A stretch of DNA of 63,795 nt from Lachnoanaerobaculum sp. ICM7 (GTDB lineage Bacteria > Bacillota > Clostridia > Lachnospirales > Lachnospiraceae). Under the pieces are notes generated by a model. The model made no database searches. It was given only the letters and a program-made list of their open reading frames with translations, and was not told where the DNA came from. The stretch is from positions 1-63,795 of the forward strand of contig NZ_ALJL01000013.1 of assembly GCF_000287675.1 (NCBI RefSeq), given 5' to 3'. Below, in pieces: positions 17,630 to 26,282 of this stretch. The stretch's first letter is position 1; every line of letters begins with the position of its first letter. Made by a program: the position numbers and the translations under genes.

Positions 17630-18400
17630 GTGAAGAACAAGATACGAATAGTGCTATGCTGTATATTTTTATCAATAGCGGTATATGCAGGATATAATAT
17701 TATTAAGATACAAAGTGAATATAAAAAAGGTGTGGATACCTATAAGGAAATAGATAAGTATACCATAGAGCAGACGGTGGCACAGTCAAGTGATAATACG
17801 GAAGAGACTGTAGAGGAAACCGAAGAAGAAAAGCCTTATCCGCAGGTTGATTTTGCAGGATTAAAGTCTATAAACAGTGATGTTATAGGTTGGATTTATG
17901 TTCCTGATACGGAAATAAATTATCCGATAGTACATACAACAGATAATGAATATTATTTGGATCATATGGTGGACAGAACCGAGAATCCGGCAGGTGCTAT
18001 ATTCTTAGATACCAGAAACCCAAGTGATTTGAGTGATCTGCACAGCATAATATACGGACATCATATGAAAAACGGAAGTATGTTTGCGGCACTAAAGGGC
18101 TATAAAAAGCAGGATTTCTTTGATGAACATAAGAACGGATATTTGATAACCGAAGATGCGGTATATAGAATTGATTTCTTTGCCGGACATGTGGCAAATG
18201 TGGAAGAGAACGCATGGCAGCTTGATTTTAGCGACGGTACGGAATTTGATAACTGGATAAAGTCATTAAAGGAAGTATCTGCATTTAAATCAGATGTGAA
18301 TCCGGAATATGGTGATAAGGTATTTACCCTGTCAACCTGTAGTTATGAGTTTGATGATGCAAGATTTGTACTAAGCGGTAAGCTTACAAAAATTGAATAG
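17630..18400 (+). CDS. srtB: Class B sortase
   Basis: 256 residues from GTG 17630 (AGGAG site). One N-terminal signal anchor (RIVLCCIFLSIAVYAGYNII), an acidic linker, then the sortase barrel: WIYVPDTEINYPIVHTTDN, the catalytic His in YGHHMKNGS (about 144), Cys in TLSTCSYEF (about 237) and the Arg in DDARFVLSG. The TLSTC sequence and overall arrangement are class B. It joins sorted proteins to peptidoglycan on the outer face of the membrane. No substrate is adjacent; the VPKTED protein at the window start is the only candidate visible here. Confidence 0.9.
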   Translation: MKNKIRIVLCCIFLSIAVYAGYNIIKIQSEYKKGVDTYKEIDKYTIEQTVAQSSDNTEETVEETEEEKPYPQVDFAGLKSINSDVIGWIYVPDTEINYPIVHTTDNEYYLDHMVDRTENPAGAIFLDTRNPSDLSDLHSIIYGHHMKNGSMFAALKGYKKQDFFDEHKNGYLITEDAVYRIDFFAGHVANVEENAWQLDFSDGTEFDNWIKSLKEVSAFKSDVNPEYGDKVFTLSTCSYEFDDARFVLSGKLTKIE

Positions 18401-18415
18401 CTTAAAAATCAATAT

Positions 18416-18454
18416 AAAGGGTTAAGAGCATAAACTGTTCTTGACCCTTTTTTT
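18416..18454 (+). terminator. Intrinsic terminator of srtB
   Basis: AAAGGGTTAAGA pairs with TCTTGACCCTTT (one G-U) around a short loop, followed by TTTTT. Confidence 0.88.
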
Positions 18455-18526
18455 AAAAGGTGGTAGTATAAATTAAAATCCTACTAATAAAGTAGGGATA
18501 AAGGGATAAAATGAAAAGAGGACTTT

Positions 18527-19777
18527 ATGGATATATTAAATGAAGTAAAAAAGATACATGAAACTTTGGTGGAGCTTAGAAGAGATTTCCATTTACATCC
18601 GGAACTCAGTATGAAGGAGTATCGAACAGCTAAAAGAATAGAAGAAGAGCTTGATAAGCTGGGTATAGATCATTACAGAAGTGCCGAAACAGGAGTTATA
18701 GGAATTATTAAAGGAACAGGAAAGTCGGAGCCTGCAAAGAATACGGGAGTAGATGAATCTGAGAGCAATATAGGACATCAGGGCAGTACCAGAGAAGGTA
18801 AGGACAGAGTTGTGGCACTCAGAGCCGATATAGATGCCCTTCCAATACTTGAAAGAGATGACAGAGTTTATTGCTCAAAAACAGAAGGTGTTATGCATGC
18901 CTGCGGACATGATGTTCATAATGCGTCTTTGCTGGGTGCGGCTATAATACTTGCCAATAACAGAGAAAAGTTTGCAGGAACAGTAAAACTTATCTTCCAG
19001 CCGGGTGAAGAAATAGGTGCAGGTGCACAAGCTATGATTGCAAACGGTGAAGTAAAAGGAGTTGAAAGAATTTTCGGACTTCATGTAGCTCCCGATTTAA
19101 GATGTGGAGAGGTCGGAGTGACTACAGGCATAAACAATGCGTCTGTGGATCATTTTAGGATAGAGATAGAGGGAAAGGCTACTCATGTATCAACTCCTCA
19201 GATGGGTATAGATGCACTTTATATAGCAGCACAGACTGTTGTGGCATTACAGGCATTGGTTACAAGGACCACATCACCGATAGACCCTGTGGTTATAGGT
19301 GTGGGAATATTAAACTCAGGAACATCTTACAATATAGTGTCAGGCAGCGGAGTTATAGAGGGTACAACAAGAACCACCTCTGCAAAAACCAGACAGGAAG
19401 TAAGAGATAAGGTGCAAGAGACTGCTGAAAATATTGCAAAGATTTACGGTGGAAGCGCAAAGGTTATCTGGACAGATTATACATCCGCACTTATAAATGA
19501 TGAGAGGGTTTCAGAAGAAGTCAGAGGCATTGTAAAGGATATTTTTGGAGAAAAGGCGGCAAAGGTAAGACCAATATCTTTAGGCGGTGATAATTTTGCG
19601 GAATTTATTATGGAAATTCCGGGGGCATATGCTTATCTCGGAACTTCAAATGAGAGCATTCCAAACAGTTTGATTCAGCTTCATAATGAAGGTTTTGACG
19701 TAGATGAGGACGCTTTGGATATAGGAGCAACACTTTATGCGGAGTATGCGCTAAGGTGGTTGAATGATAAATTTTAA
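18527..19777 (+). CDS. M20-family amidohydrolase (N-acyl-amino acid deacylase type)
   Basis: 416 residues. Zinc-peptidase motifs: RRDFHLHPELSMKEYRTA, ALRADIDALPI, MHACGHDVHNASLLGAA (metal-binding Cys and His), FQPGEEIGAGAQAMIANG and LGGDNFAEF. The subfamily removes acyl groups from amino acids (hippurate, N-acetyl-cysteine or N-acetyl-diaminopimelate type); the substrate cannot be read from sequence. Odd feature: about 30 polar residues (KSEPAKNTGVDESESNIGHQ and following) are inserted between IIKGTG and the conserved VVALRAD, where relatives have only a few. Monocistronic, GAGG RBS before ATG 18527. Confidence 0.88.
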   Translation: MDILNEVKKIHETLVELRRDFHLHPELSMKEYRTAKRIEEELDKLGIDHYRSAETGVIGIIKGTGKSEPAKNTGVDESESNIGHQGSTREGKDRVVALRADIDALPILERDDRVYCSKTEGVMHACGHDVHNASLLGAAIILANNREKFAGTVKLIFQPGEEIGAGAQAMIANGEVKGVERIFGLHVAPDLRCGEVGVTTGINNASVDHFRIEIEGKATHVSTPQMGIDALYIAAQTVVALQALVTRTTSPIDPVVIGVGILNSGTSYNIVSGSGVIEGTTRTTSAKTRQEVRDKVQETAENIAKIYGGSAKVIWTDYTSALINDERVSEEVRGIVKDIFGEKAAKVRPISLGGDNFAEFIMEIPGAYAYLGTSNESIPNSLIQLHNEGFDVDEDALDIGATLYAEYALRWLNDKF

Positions 19778-19879
19778 ACGAAGATGTGCTTATTTAGGGC
19801 GTTTTTAAACTTTTTTTAACAGCGATATTATATTATTATTAAAGATTACTTACAAATAGATAACTTCTTTAATAAATCG

Positions 19880-19908
19880 TTGACATTTAGTCGCTCAATT
19901 AATATAAT
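19880..19908 (+). promoter_or_regulatory. Consensus sigma-A promoter of the SleB-like gene
   Basis: TTGACA (19880-19885), a 17-base spacer and TATAAT (19903-19908): an exact match to consensus, 40 bases before the start codon. Confidence 0.85.
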
Positions 19909-19947
19909 TCAAAAAATTAACAATTGTGTTAAAAAAGGAGAGACTTT

Positions 19948-20703
19948 ATGCCAAGAATAACATCGCTTTTAAAGTCCATTTGTGGGAAGATTATGTCAAT
20001 ACCTATGAGGCTCACAAAGAAAATGTACAGACAGATGGCTCTGCTCACAATAGGTGGTGCAGTGATCAGTGTAGTTGCATTTTCAAGCAATGGATTTGCA
20101 GGAAGCGGAAAAAATGCTGTCAGTGCTAATGTCATAAATTCCGGAGAAAGTGAAAACTTTGAGGATGATATGGAAGACGAGGCAGACGATATTTTGGATA
20201 ACGCCGGATTAGATAATACAACTGTTGATGAAGATATTGCAAATTTGCCCCGAATAGAGCAAAAGGAGACCGGAAATGAAAAGATGGAAAGACTTCTTGA
20301 GGAACGTAGGGTAGCACTTGGATTATCTTCACTTACAGTAGAGGATTATAATAATCTGCTAAGGATTGTTGAAGCTGAGGTAGGTGACAATGATGTCTAT
20401 GGTAGAACGATAGTAGCCAATGTGGTTTTAAACAGGGTTCGTTCAAGCCATTTTGAAAATACTATAACAGAAGTTATATTCAGCAAGGGACAGTTTTCAC
20501 CTATAAGGGATAAGAGATTTTTTAAAGTTAAGGTGAGCGAAGCCACTATCAAAGGTGTAAATAATGCACTGATGGGAGAGGACTATTCAAGAGGCGCACT
20601 TTACTTTATGGACAGAGCTTATTCTTCAAGCCATGCGGTAGGATGGTTTGATTCATCTTTAACTTATTTGTTTTCTTATGGAGGTCACGAATATTTTAAA
20701 TAA
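19948..20703 (+). CDS. SleB/CwlJ-type cell wall hydrolase
   Basis: 251 residues, AAAGGAGAG site before ATG 19948. A basic N-terminus and a hydrophobic segment (QMALLTIGGAVISVVAFSS) suggest an uncleaved or late-cleaved signal. An acidic linker rich in Asp/Glu follows. The C-terminal Hydrolase_2 domain (about 130-251) shows IVEAEVGDNDVYGRTIVANV, with the catalytic Glu, then VLNRVRSS, FSPIRDKRFF and a C-terminal GGHEYFK. The family cleaves peptidoglycan glycan strands; some members act in spore germination and others in vegetative growth. No spore gene is nearby, so a vegetative role is equally likely. Confidence 0.85.
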   Translation: MPRITSLLKSICGKIMSIPMRLTKKMYRQMALLTIGGAVISVVAFSSNGFAGSGKNAVSANVINSGESENFEDDMEDEADDILDNAGLDNTTVDEDIANLPRIEQKETGNEKMERLLEERRVALGLSSLTVEDYNNLLRIVEAEVGDNDVYGRTIVANVVLNRVRSSHFENTITEVIFSKGQFSPIRDKRFFKVKVSEATIKGVNNALMGEDYSRGALYFMDRAYSSSHAVGWFDSSLTYLFSYGGHEYFK

Positions 20704-20736
20704 ATTATAGTTGAGCAGGTATGTTTATGGGATTTA

Positions 20737-20788
20737 AGTTTTACAGTTCCCGATGGTAATAAAAGAGTTACCCGGGGATTGTAAAATT
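20737..20788. other. Long near-perfect hairpin without a T tract
   Basis: The sequence from 20737 pairs with that up to 20788: the core TTACAGTTCCCG pairs with CGGGGATTGTAA, a 2-base bulge follows, then GGTAAT pairs with GTTACC around an AAAAGA loop. About 20 pairs in all, no U tract on either strand. It lies after the SleB-like gene and before the tRNA promoter; it may protect the 3' end of that mRNA. Confidence 0.6.
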
Positions 20789-20857
20789 AAGCCTATATAC
20801 TGCTGTTTGAGCTTTAGCTTTGAAACGATTTTTTATTTGAAAAAATCAAAAAAATGC

Positions 20858-20886
20858 TTGACATTGCAATGCCGCTCATATATAAT
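20858..20886 (+). promoter_or_regulatory. Consensus promoter of the tRNA array
   Basis: TTGACA (20858-20863), a 17-base spacer and TATAAT (20881-20886). The exact consensus fits a strong stable-RNA promoter. No promoter is visible between the five tRNAs. Confidence 0.88.
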
Positions 20887-20922
20887 GCTGTATGTGTCTG
20901 AGAGAGACATGTAAATAATCAT

Positions 20923-20997
20923 CGGGGTGTGGCTCAGTTTGGCTAGAGTACCTGGTTTGGGACCAGGGGGTCGCAGGTTCGAATCCTGTCACCCCGA
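20923..20997 (+). tRNA. tRNA-Pro (anticodon TGG)
   Basis: Cloverleaf: acceptor CGGGGTG pairs with CACCCCG, anticodon stem CCTGG/CCAGG with loop TTTGGGA, T arm GTTCGAATC. The CCA end is not encoded. First of five tRNAs. Confidence 0.96.
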
Positions 20998-21022
20998 TTT
21001 GTTTTCTAAAAACATAATATAT

Positions 21023-21096
21023 GAGTCTGTAGCTCAGCTGGATAGAGCATCGGCCTTCTAAGCCGAGGGTCAGGGGTTCGAATCCCTTCAGGCTCA
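21023..21096 (+). tRNA. tRNA-Arg (anticodon TCT)
   Basis: Acceptor GAGTCTG pairs with CAGGCTC, anticodon stem TCGGC/GCCGA with loop CTTCTAA, T loop GTTCGAATC. Reads AGA/AGG codons, the main arginine codons in this low-GC window. Confidence 0.96.
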
Positions 21097-21103
21097 CTGA
21101 TAT

Positions 21104-21174
21104 GCAGGTGTGGTTCAATGGTAGAACATCAGCCTTCCAAGCTGAATACGTGGGTTCGATTCCCATCACCTGCT
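21104..21174 (+). tRNA. tRNA-Gly (anticodon TCC)
   Basis: 71 bases. Acceptor GCAGGTG pairs with CACCTGC, anticodon stem TCAGC/GCTGA with loop CTTCCAA, T loop GTTCGATTC. Confidence 0.96.
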
Positions 21175-21200
21175 TTTTATCATAATATATGATATATTAT

Positions 21201-21275
<75 letters not shown>

Positions 21276-21281
21276 CTTTAA

Positions 21282-21353
21282 TGGGTCATCGCCAAGCGGT
21301 AAGGCACAGGACTTTGACTCCTGCATTCGCTGGTTCAAATCCAGCTGGCCCAG
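21282..21353 (+). tRNA. tRNA-Gln (anticodon TTG)
   Basis: 72 bases. Acceptor TGGGTCA pairs with TGGCCCA, anticodon stem CAGGA/TCCTG with loop CTTTGAC, T loop GTTCAAATC. Confidence 0.96.
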
Positions 21354-21371
21354 TTATATGGAATTGTTACG

Positions 21372-21395
21372 TAACACCTAAAGGGTGTTATTTTT
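21372..21395 (+). terminator. Intrinsic terminator of the tRNA array
   Basis: TAACACC (21372-21378) pairs with GGTGTTA (21384-21390), followed by TTTTT. Confidence 0.85.
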
Positions 21396-21426
21396 AGAAT
21401 AAGCGGTTATGCTTTGGGAGGTGCTT

Positions 21427-21555
21427 ATGGACATTATGCCGATTTTTGCAGGTATTGTAGGACTTGTTATAGTAGTGGCGGTTGCGGTATCGGCCGGTAC
21501 GATGGGGGCTGTATTCGGCGTCATAGCGGAAGAAGATGAAGACGATGAGTTTTAA
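21427..21555 (+). CDS. 42-residue single-pass membrane peptide of unknown function
   Basis: The short ORF begins MDIMPIFAGIVGLVIVVAVA, continues through a small-residue, valine-rich helix and ends in an acidic tail EEDEDDEF. A GGGAGG site lies 5 bases before the ATG and a strong terminator follows the stop, so it is very likely a real gene. It has no promoter of its own that I can see and may be expressed by read-through from the tRNA array. No named family recognised. It might be a membrane regulator or a toxin-like peptide, but nothing in the sequence shows which. Confidence 0.65.
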   Translation: MDIMPIFAGIVGLVIVVAVAVSAGTMGAVFGVIAEEDEDDEF

Positions 21556-21563
21556 AAAGTGGG

Positions 21564-21590
21564 GCAGAGATAAAAATCTCTGCTCTTTTT
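21564..21590 (+). terminator. Intrinsic terminator after the small membrane peptide gene
   Basis: GCAGAGAT (21564-21571) pairs with ATCTCTGC (21576-21583), followed by TCTTTTT. Confidence 0.9.
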
Positions 21591-21665
21591 GATTTCCCTT
21601 AACTAAATGTTATGGCAAGTATAGAAAATATATATGCATAAAATAAAGAATAGTTAACAGTAAAG

Positions 21666-21694
21666 TTGAAAAAAGTTTTATTTTAAAGTATTAT
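21666..21694 (+). promoter_or_regulatory. Sigma-A promoter of leuB-ilvD-ilvB
   Basis: TTGAAA (21666-21671), a 17-base spacer and TATTAT (21689-21694). The leader is about 30 bases, too short for a T-box or peptide attenuator. Confidence 0.65.
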
Positions 21695-21730
21695 GATAAG
21701 AAAATCTTTTAAAATAAGGAAAGATGGAAT

Positions 21731-22816
21731 ATGAAAGCAAATATAACATTGATAAACGGTGACGGTATCGGACCTGAGATAGTAAGAGAAGCAAAAAAGG
21801 TTTTGGAGGCTGTATCACAAAAATATAATCATGAATTTATATATACAGATATAGATATGGGAGGATGCTCCATAGATAAATATGGAGTGCCTTTGACAGA
21901 TGAAGCAATAGAGATTGCAAAGAGCGGTGATGCGGTACTTTTGGGAGCGGTCGGCGGCAATGTAGGAAATTCGAAATGGTATGACGTTGCACCTAATCTA
22001 AGACCTGAGGCCGGACTTTTAAAGGTAAGAAAAGAGCTTGGACTTTTTGCAAACTTAAGACCTGCACTTTTATATAAGGAACTTGCCGATGCCTGTCCTT
22101 TAAAGACAGAGATAAGCAAAGCAGGTTTTGATATGGTAATAGTCAGAGAGCTTACAGGAGGACTATATTTCGGAGAGAGATATACCAAAGAGACGGATGG
22201 TGTAAGAACTGCGGTGGATACTCTTGTTTACAATGAAAATGAGATAAGAAGAGTGGCTAAGGTTGCCTTTGATATCGCTTCAAAAAGAAGAAAGAAAGTG
22301 ATAAGCGTAGACAAGGCAAATGTACTTGACAGCTCAAGGCTTTGGAGAAATGTGGTCGAAGAGGTGGCAAAGGATTATAAGGACATTACTTTAGAACATA
22401 TGCTTGTAGATAATGCGGCTATGCAGCTTGTAATGAATCCGGGACAGTTTGATGTAGTGCTTACAGAAAATATGTTTGGTGATATTTTATCGGATGAAGC
22501 AAGTATGATTACAGGCTCTATAGGAATGCTGCCAAGTGCAAGCTTAAATGAGAGTAAGCTTGGACTTTATGAACCGAGTCACGGTTCAGCACCCGACATT
22601 GCAGGAAAGAATATTGCAAATCCTATAGCAACTATACTTTCGGCGGCAATGCTTTTAAAGTATTCACTTGGTCTTGATAAAGAAGCGGGTGATATTGAAA
22701 ATGCGGTGGAGAAGGTTTTAAAGGACGGATTCAGAACTGTAGATATTTATACTGAAGGAATGAATAAGCTTAGCACCTCTCAGATGGGTGACAAGATAGT
22801 TGAATATATAAAATGA
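21731..22816 (+). CDS. leuB: 3-isopropylmalate dehydrogenase
   Basis: 361 residues, full length. NAD-dependent oxidative decarboxylation of 3-isopropylmalate in leucine synthesis. Signatures: [12 protein letters not shown] at the N-terminus, [47 protein letters not shown] and the adenine-loop region [30 protein letters not shown] before ATG 21731. leuA, leuC and leuD are not in the window. It reads into ilvD with a 35-base gap, so leucine and common branched-chain steps share a transcript. Confidence 0.96.
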   Translation: MKANITLINGDGIGPEIVREAKKVLEAVSQKYNHEFIYTDIDMGGCSIDKYGVPLTDEAIEIAKSGDAVLLGAVGGNVGNSKWYDVAPNLRPEAGLLKVRKELGLFANLRPALLYKELADACPLKTEISKAGFDMVIVRELTGGLYFGERYTKETDGVRTAVDTLVYNENEIRRVAKVAFDIASKRRKKVISVDKANVLDSSRLWRNVVEEVAKDYKDITLEHMLVDNAAMQLVMNPGQFDVVLTENMFGDILSDEASMITGSIGMLPSASLNESKLGLYEPSHGSAPDIAGKNIANPIATILSAAMLLKYSLGLDKEAGDIENAVEKVLKDGFRTVDIYTEGMNKLSTSQMGDKIVEYIK

Positions 22817-22851
22817 TTTCACAAAAGCAGATTGTGATAGAAAGAGGAAAT

Positions 22852-24528
22852 ATGGAAAATTTACGCTCAAATAATATGAAGTCGGGTATGCAGCAGGCAC
22901 CGAGCAGATCGCTTTTAAATGCTGTAGGTATGACACCTGAGGAAATGAGAAAACCTATAATAGGTATTGTAAGTTCATTTAATGAGATAGTACCGGGACA
23001 TATAAACTTAGATAAAATATCGGATGCGGTAAAACTTGGTGTAGCAGAGGCCGGTGGAATGCCTGTTGTATTCCCTGCGATTGCAGTATGCGACGGTATA
23101 GCAATGGGACATATAGGAATGAAGTACTCACTCTGTTCAAGAGATTTGATAGCCGACTCTACAGAGACGGTAGCAATGGCACATCAGTTTGATGCGCTTG
23201 TAATGATTCCCAACTGTGACAAGACAGTACCGGGAATGCTGATGGCTGCAGCCAGACTCAATATACCGACAGTATTTGTATCGGGAGGCCCAATGCTTTC
23301 AGGAAGAGTTAAGGGAAAGAATACATCACTTTCAAGTATGTTTGAAGCGGTTGGAGCATACGCGGCAGGTAAGATAAGTGAAGATGATGTAATGGAATTT
23401 GAGAATAAGACCTGTCCCACCTGCGGTTCATGTTCAGGTATGTACACAGCAAATTCAATGAACTGCCTTACAGAAGTTCTTGGAATGGGACTTAGAGGAA
23501 ACGGTACAATACCTGCGGTATATTCGGAGAGAATCCGTCTTGCAAAAAGAGCGGGATATGCCGTAATGGAAATGTTAAAGAGAGATATCCGCCCAAGAGA
23601 TATTATGACAAAAGAAGCATTTATAAATGCACTTACAATGGACATGGCACTCGGATGTTCCACAAACTCCATGCTTCACCTTCCTGCAATTGCGTATGAG
23701 GCGGGAGTTGAGCTGAATGTGGACATTGCAAATGAAATAAGTGCAAAGACACCGAACCTTTGTCACCTTGCGCCTGCAGGACATACTTATATAGAAGAGT
23801 TAGATGAGGCCGGCGGTATCTATGCGGTTATGAAGGAGATATCAAAGCTTGGACTTTTAAACCTTGACTGTATGACGGTTACAGGTAAGACAGTCGGTGA
23901 GAATATAAAGAATGCAGTAAATCTGGATACAGATGTTATAAGACCTGCCGAGAACCCATATTCAAAGGTTGGAGGAATTGCAGTACTTAAAGGTAATATA
24001 GCACCTGATTCATGTGTGGTAAAAAGAAGTGCCGTACTTCCTGAAATGCTTAAGCACTCAGGACCTGCAAGAGTATTTGATTGTGAGGAAGATGCAATTG
24101 CGGCAATCAAAGGCGGAAAGATAGTACCGGGAGATGTTGTGGTTATCAGATACGAGGGACCAAAGGGAGGTCCGGGTATGAGAGAAATGTTAAATCCTAC
24201 ATCTGCAATCGCCGGAATGGGACTTGATACTACCGTAGCACTTATAACTGACGGTAGATTTTCAGGCGCATCCAGAGGCGCATCAATCGGACATGCCTCA
24301 CCTGAGGCGGCTGTAGGCGGACCGATAGGACTTTTACAAGACGGTGATATTATTGATATTGATATCAATGCAAATACAATAAATGCCAGAGTAAGTGAAG
24401 AAGAGTTTGCAAAGAGAAGAGAAAACTGGAAGCCAAGAATTAATGAGGTAACAGGTTACCTGGCAAGATACAGAAAGCTTGTTTCAGGTGCTCCAAGGGG
24501 TGCGGTTTTAACAGTGGACGAGTTATAG
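22852..24528 (+). CDS. ilvD: Dihydroxy-acid dehydratase
   Basis: 558 residues from ATG 22852 (AGAGGAAAT site); an in-frame ATG at 22813 lies inside the leuB end and adds residues not typical of the family. It dehydrates dihydroxy acids to the keto-acid precursors of valine and isoleucine, using an Fe-S cluster. Signatures: the cluster-ligand region [30 protein letters not shown], and the C-terminal [19 protein letters not shown]. Second gene of the branched-chain operon, 8 bases before ilvB. Confidence 0.97.
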   Translation: MENLRSNNMKSGMQQAPSRSLLNAVGMTPEEMRKPIIGIVSSFNEIVPGHINLDKISDAVKLGVAEAGGMPVVFPAIAVCDGIAMGHIGMKYSLCSRDLIADSTETVAMAHQFDALVMIPNCDKTVPGMLMAAARLNIPTVFVSGGPMLSGRVKGKNTSLSSMFEAVGAYAAGKISEDDVMEFENKTCPTCGSCSGMYTANSMNCLTEVLGMGLRGNGTIPAVYSERIRLAKRAGYAVMEMLKRDIRPRDIMTKEAFINALTMDMALGCSTNSMLHLPAIAYEAGVELNVDIANEISAKTPNLCHLAPAGHTYIEELDEAGGIYAVMKEISKLGLLNLDCMTVTGKTVGENIKNAVNLDTDVIRPAENPYSKVGGIAVLKGNIAPDSCVVKRSAVLPEMLKHSGPARVFDCEEDAIAAIKGGKIVPGDVVVIRYEGPKGGPGMREMLNPTSAIAGMGLDTTVALITDGRFSGASRGASIGHASPEAAVGGPIGLLQDGDIIDIDINANTINARVSEEEFAKRRENWKPRINEVTGYLARYRKLVSGAPRGAVLTVDEL

Positions 24529-24536
24529 GAGGATAG

Positions 24537-26225
24537 ATGGCAAAATTAAGCGGATCACAAATAATAGTTGAATGTCTTTTAGAGCAGAGTGTTGATACCG
24601 TATTCGGATATCCGGGCGGCGCAATACTTAATCTATATGACGAATTATATAAAAATCAGGACAGAATAAGACATATACTTACCAGTCATGAGCAGGGTGC
24701 TTCACATGCCGCTGACGGATATGCAAGAGCAAGCGGAAAAGTAGGTGTTTGTCTGGCAACAAGCGGACCGGGAGCTACAAATCTGGTAACCGGTATTGCA
24801 AGTGCATATATGGATTCAATACCGGTAGTTGCCATCACCTGTAATGTAGGCAATAATCTTCTTGGAAAAGACTCTTTCCAGGAGGTGGATATATCAGGCA
24901 TTGTAATGCCTGTAACCAAGTACAGCTTTATTGTAAGAGACGGAAACAAGCTTGCGGAGACTATAAGAAGAGCCTTTAAAATAGCTGTAAGCGGCAGACC
25001 GGGGCCTGTACTTATAGATATTACAAAGGATGTTACCGGGGACAGCTTTGAATACGAATATAAAAAGCCTGAAAAGGTAATGCCGACTACAAGTGTAAGT
25101 GAAGAAGAGATATTAAATGCCGTTTCACTTATAAGAGCTTCAAAGAAGCCATATGTTTTGGTAGGTGGCGGAGCAATCCTTTCAGGAGCAAGCGAAGAAC
25201 TTAGAACCTTCGTTTCAAAGATAGATGCACCTGTAGCCGACACACTTATGGGTAAGGGAGCATTTGACGGCTCAGACCCGAAATATACAGGAATGGTGGG
25301 AATGCACGGAACAAAGACAAGTAATCTCGGAATAACCGAGTGCGACCTGCTTATTGTAATCGGAGCGAGATTCTCAGATCGAGTAATCGGTAATGCTAAG
25401 AAATTTGCAAAAAATGCAAAAATCCTTCATATAGATGTGGATGCGGCTGAAATAAGCAAAAATATCAAGGCACATTACAGTCTTATCGGTGATGCAAGAT
25501 TGATTTTAAGAAAGCTTAACTCAAGACTTGATCCTATGCATCATGATGAATGGGTAGCACATATTGAAAGATTAAATGATATGTACCCTGTAAGAACAAA
25601 CAAGACCGGACTTACAGGTGAGTACATAATAGAGACCATAGATGAAAAGACTGCAGATGATACAATAATCAGTACTGAAGTAGGACAGCATCAGATGTGG
25701 GCGGCACAGTTTTATAAGTTTAAGAATCCGAGAACATTCCTTACATCAGGCGGACTTGGAACTATGGGATACGGACTTGGTGCGGCTATCGGTGCAAAGA
25801 TGGCAGAGCCTGATAAGACTGTAATAAATATAGCCGGTGACGGATGTTTCAGAATGAATATGAATGAAATAGCCACAGCCACAAGATATGATATTCCGCT
25901 TATTCAGGTTATTATAAATAACCATGTACTTGGAATGGTTAGACAGTGGCAGAATTTATTCTATGGAAAAAGATACTCACAAACAGTGTTAAGAGATAAG
26001 GTAGACTTTGTAAAATTGGCAGAGGCCATGGGAGCCAAGGCCAAAAGAGTTACTACAAAAGAGGAGTTTGATGCCGCTTTTGAAGAGGCATTAAAATCGA
26101 ATACAACTTTTGTTATTGAGTGTGAAATTGATTCTGATGAAAAGGTATTTCCGATGGTATCGCCGGGAGCGGCTATATCAGATGCATTTGATGAAAAGGA
26201 TTTGAAATTAAATCCGGTTAAGTAA
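24537..26225 (+). CDS. ilvB: Acetolactate synthase, large subunit
   Basis: 562 residues. It joins two pyruvates, or pyruvate and 2-ketobutyrate, using thiamine diphosphate and FAD. Domain order: N-terminal pyrimidine-binding part (VFGYPGGAILNLYDEL, with the catalytic Glu in TSHEQGASHAADGYARA), central domain (GGGAILSGASEEL), C-terminal diphosphate-binding part with GDGCFRMNMNEIATA to VIINN. RBS AGGAGG before ATG 24537. The small regulatory subunit (ilvN) does not follow; it may lie elsewhere. Confidence 0.95.
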   Translation: MAKLSGSQIIVECLLEQSVDTVFGYPGGAILNLYDELYKNQDRIRHILTSHEQGASHAADGYARASGKVGVCLATSGPGATNLVTGIASAYMDSIPVVAITCNVGNNLLGKDSFQEVDISGIVMPVTKYSFIVRDGNKLAETIRRAFKIAVSGRPGPVLIDITKDVTGDSFEYEYKKPEKVMPTTSVSEEEILNAVSLIRASKKPYVLVGGGAILSGASEELRTFVSKIDAPVADTLMGKGAFDGSDPKYTGMVGMHGTKTSNLGITECDLLIVIGARFSDRVIGNAKKFAKNAKILHIDVDAAEISKNIKAHYSLIGDARLILRKLNSRLDPMHHDEWVAHIERLNDMYPVRTNKTGLTGEYIIETIDEKTADDTIISTEVGQHQMWAAQFYKFKNPRTFLTSGGLGTMGYGLGAAIGAKMAEPDKTVINIAGDGCFRMNMNEIATATRYDIPLIQVIINNHVLGMVRQWQNLFYGKRYSQTVLRDKVDFVKLAEAMGAKAKRVTTKEEFDAAFEEALKSNTTFVIECEIDSDEKVFPMVSPGAAISDAFDEKDLKLNPVK

Positions 26226-26282
26226 ACAAGACGGTATTTTGCGAAAAGCAGATTGAAAATATTGTATTATAAGGAGATTATC

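Noticed and set aside
18511-18543. Ten-codon upstream ORF overlapping the start of the M20 gene
   Set aside because: It has no RBS of its own and shows no regulatory composition; its sequence supplies the RBS of the M20 gene.
19926-20129. Alternative overlapping frame at the start of the SleB-like gene
   Set aside because: It has no RBS and no recognisable protein, while the other frame has signal, linker and catalytic domain.
21590-21731. T-box or leader-peptide attenuator before leuB
   Set aside because: The promoter leaves only about 30 bases of leader, with no tRNA-binding or terminator structure.
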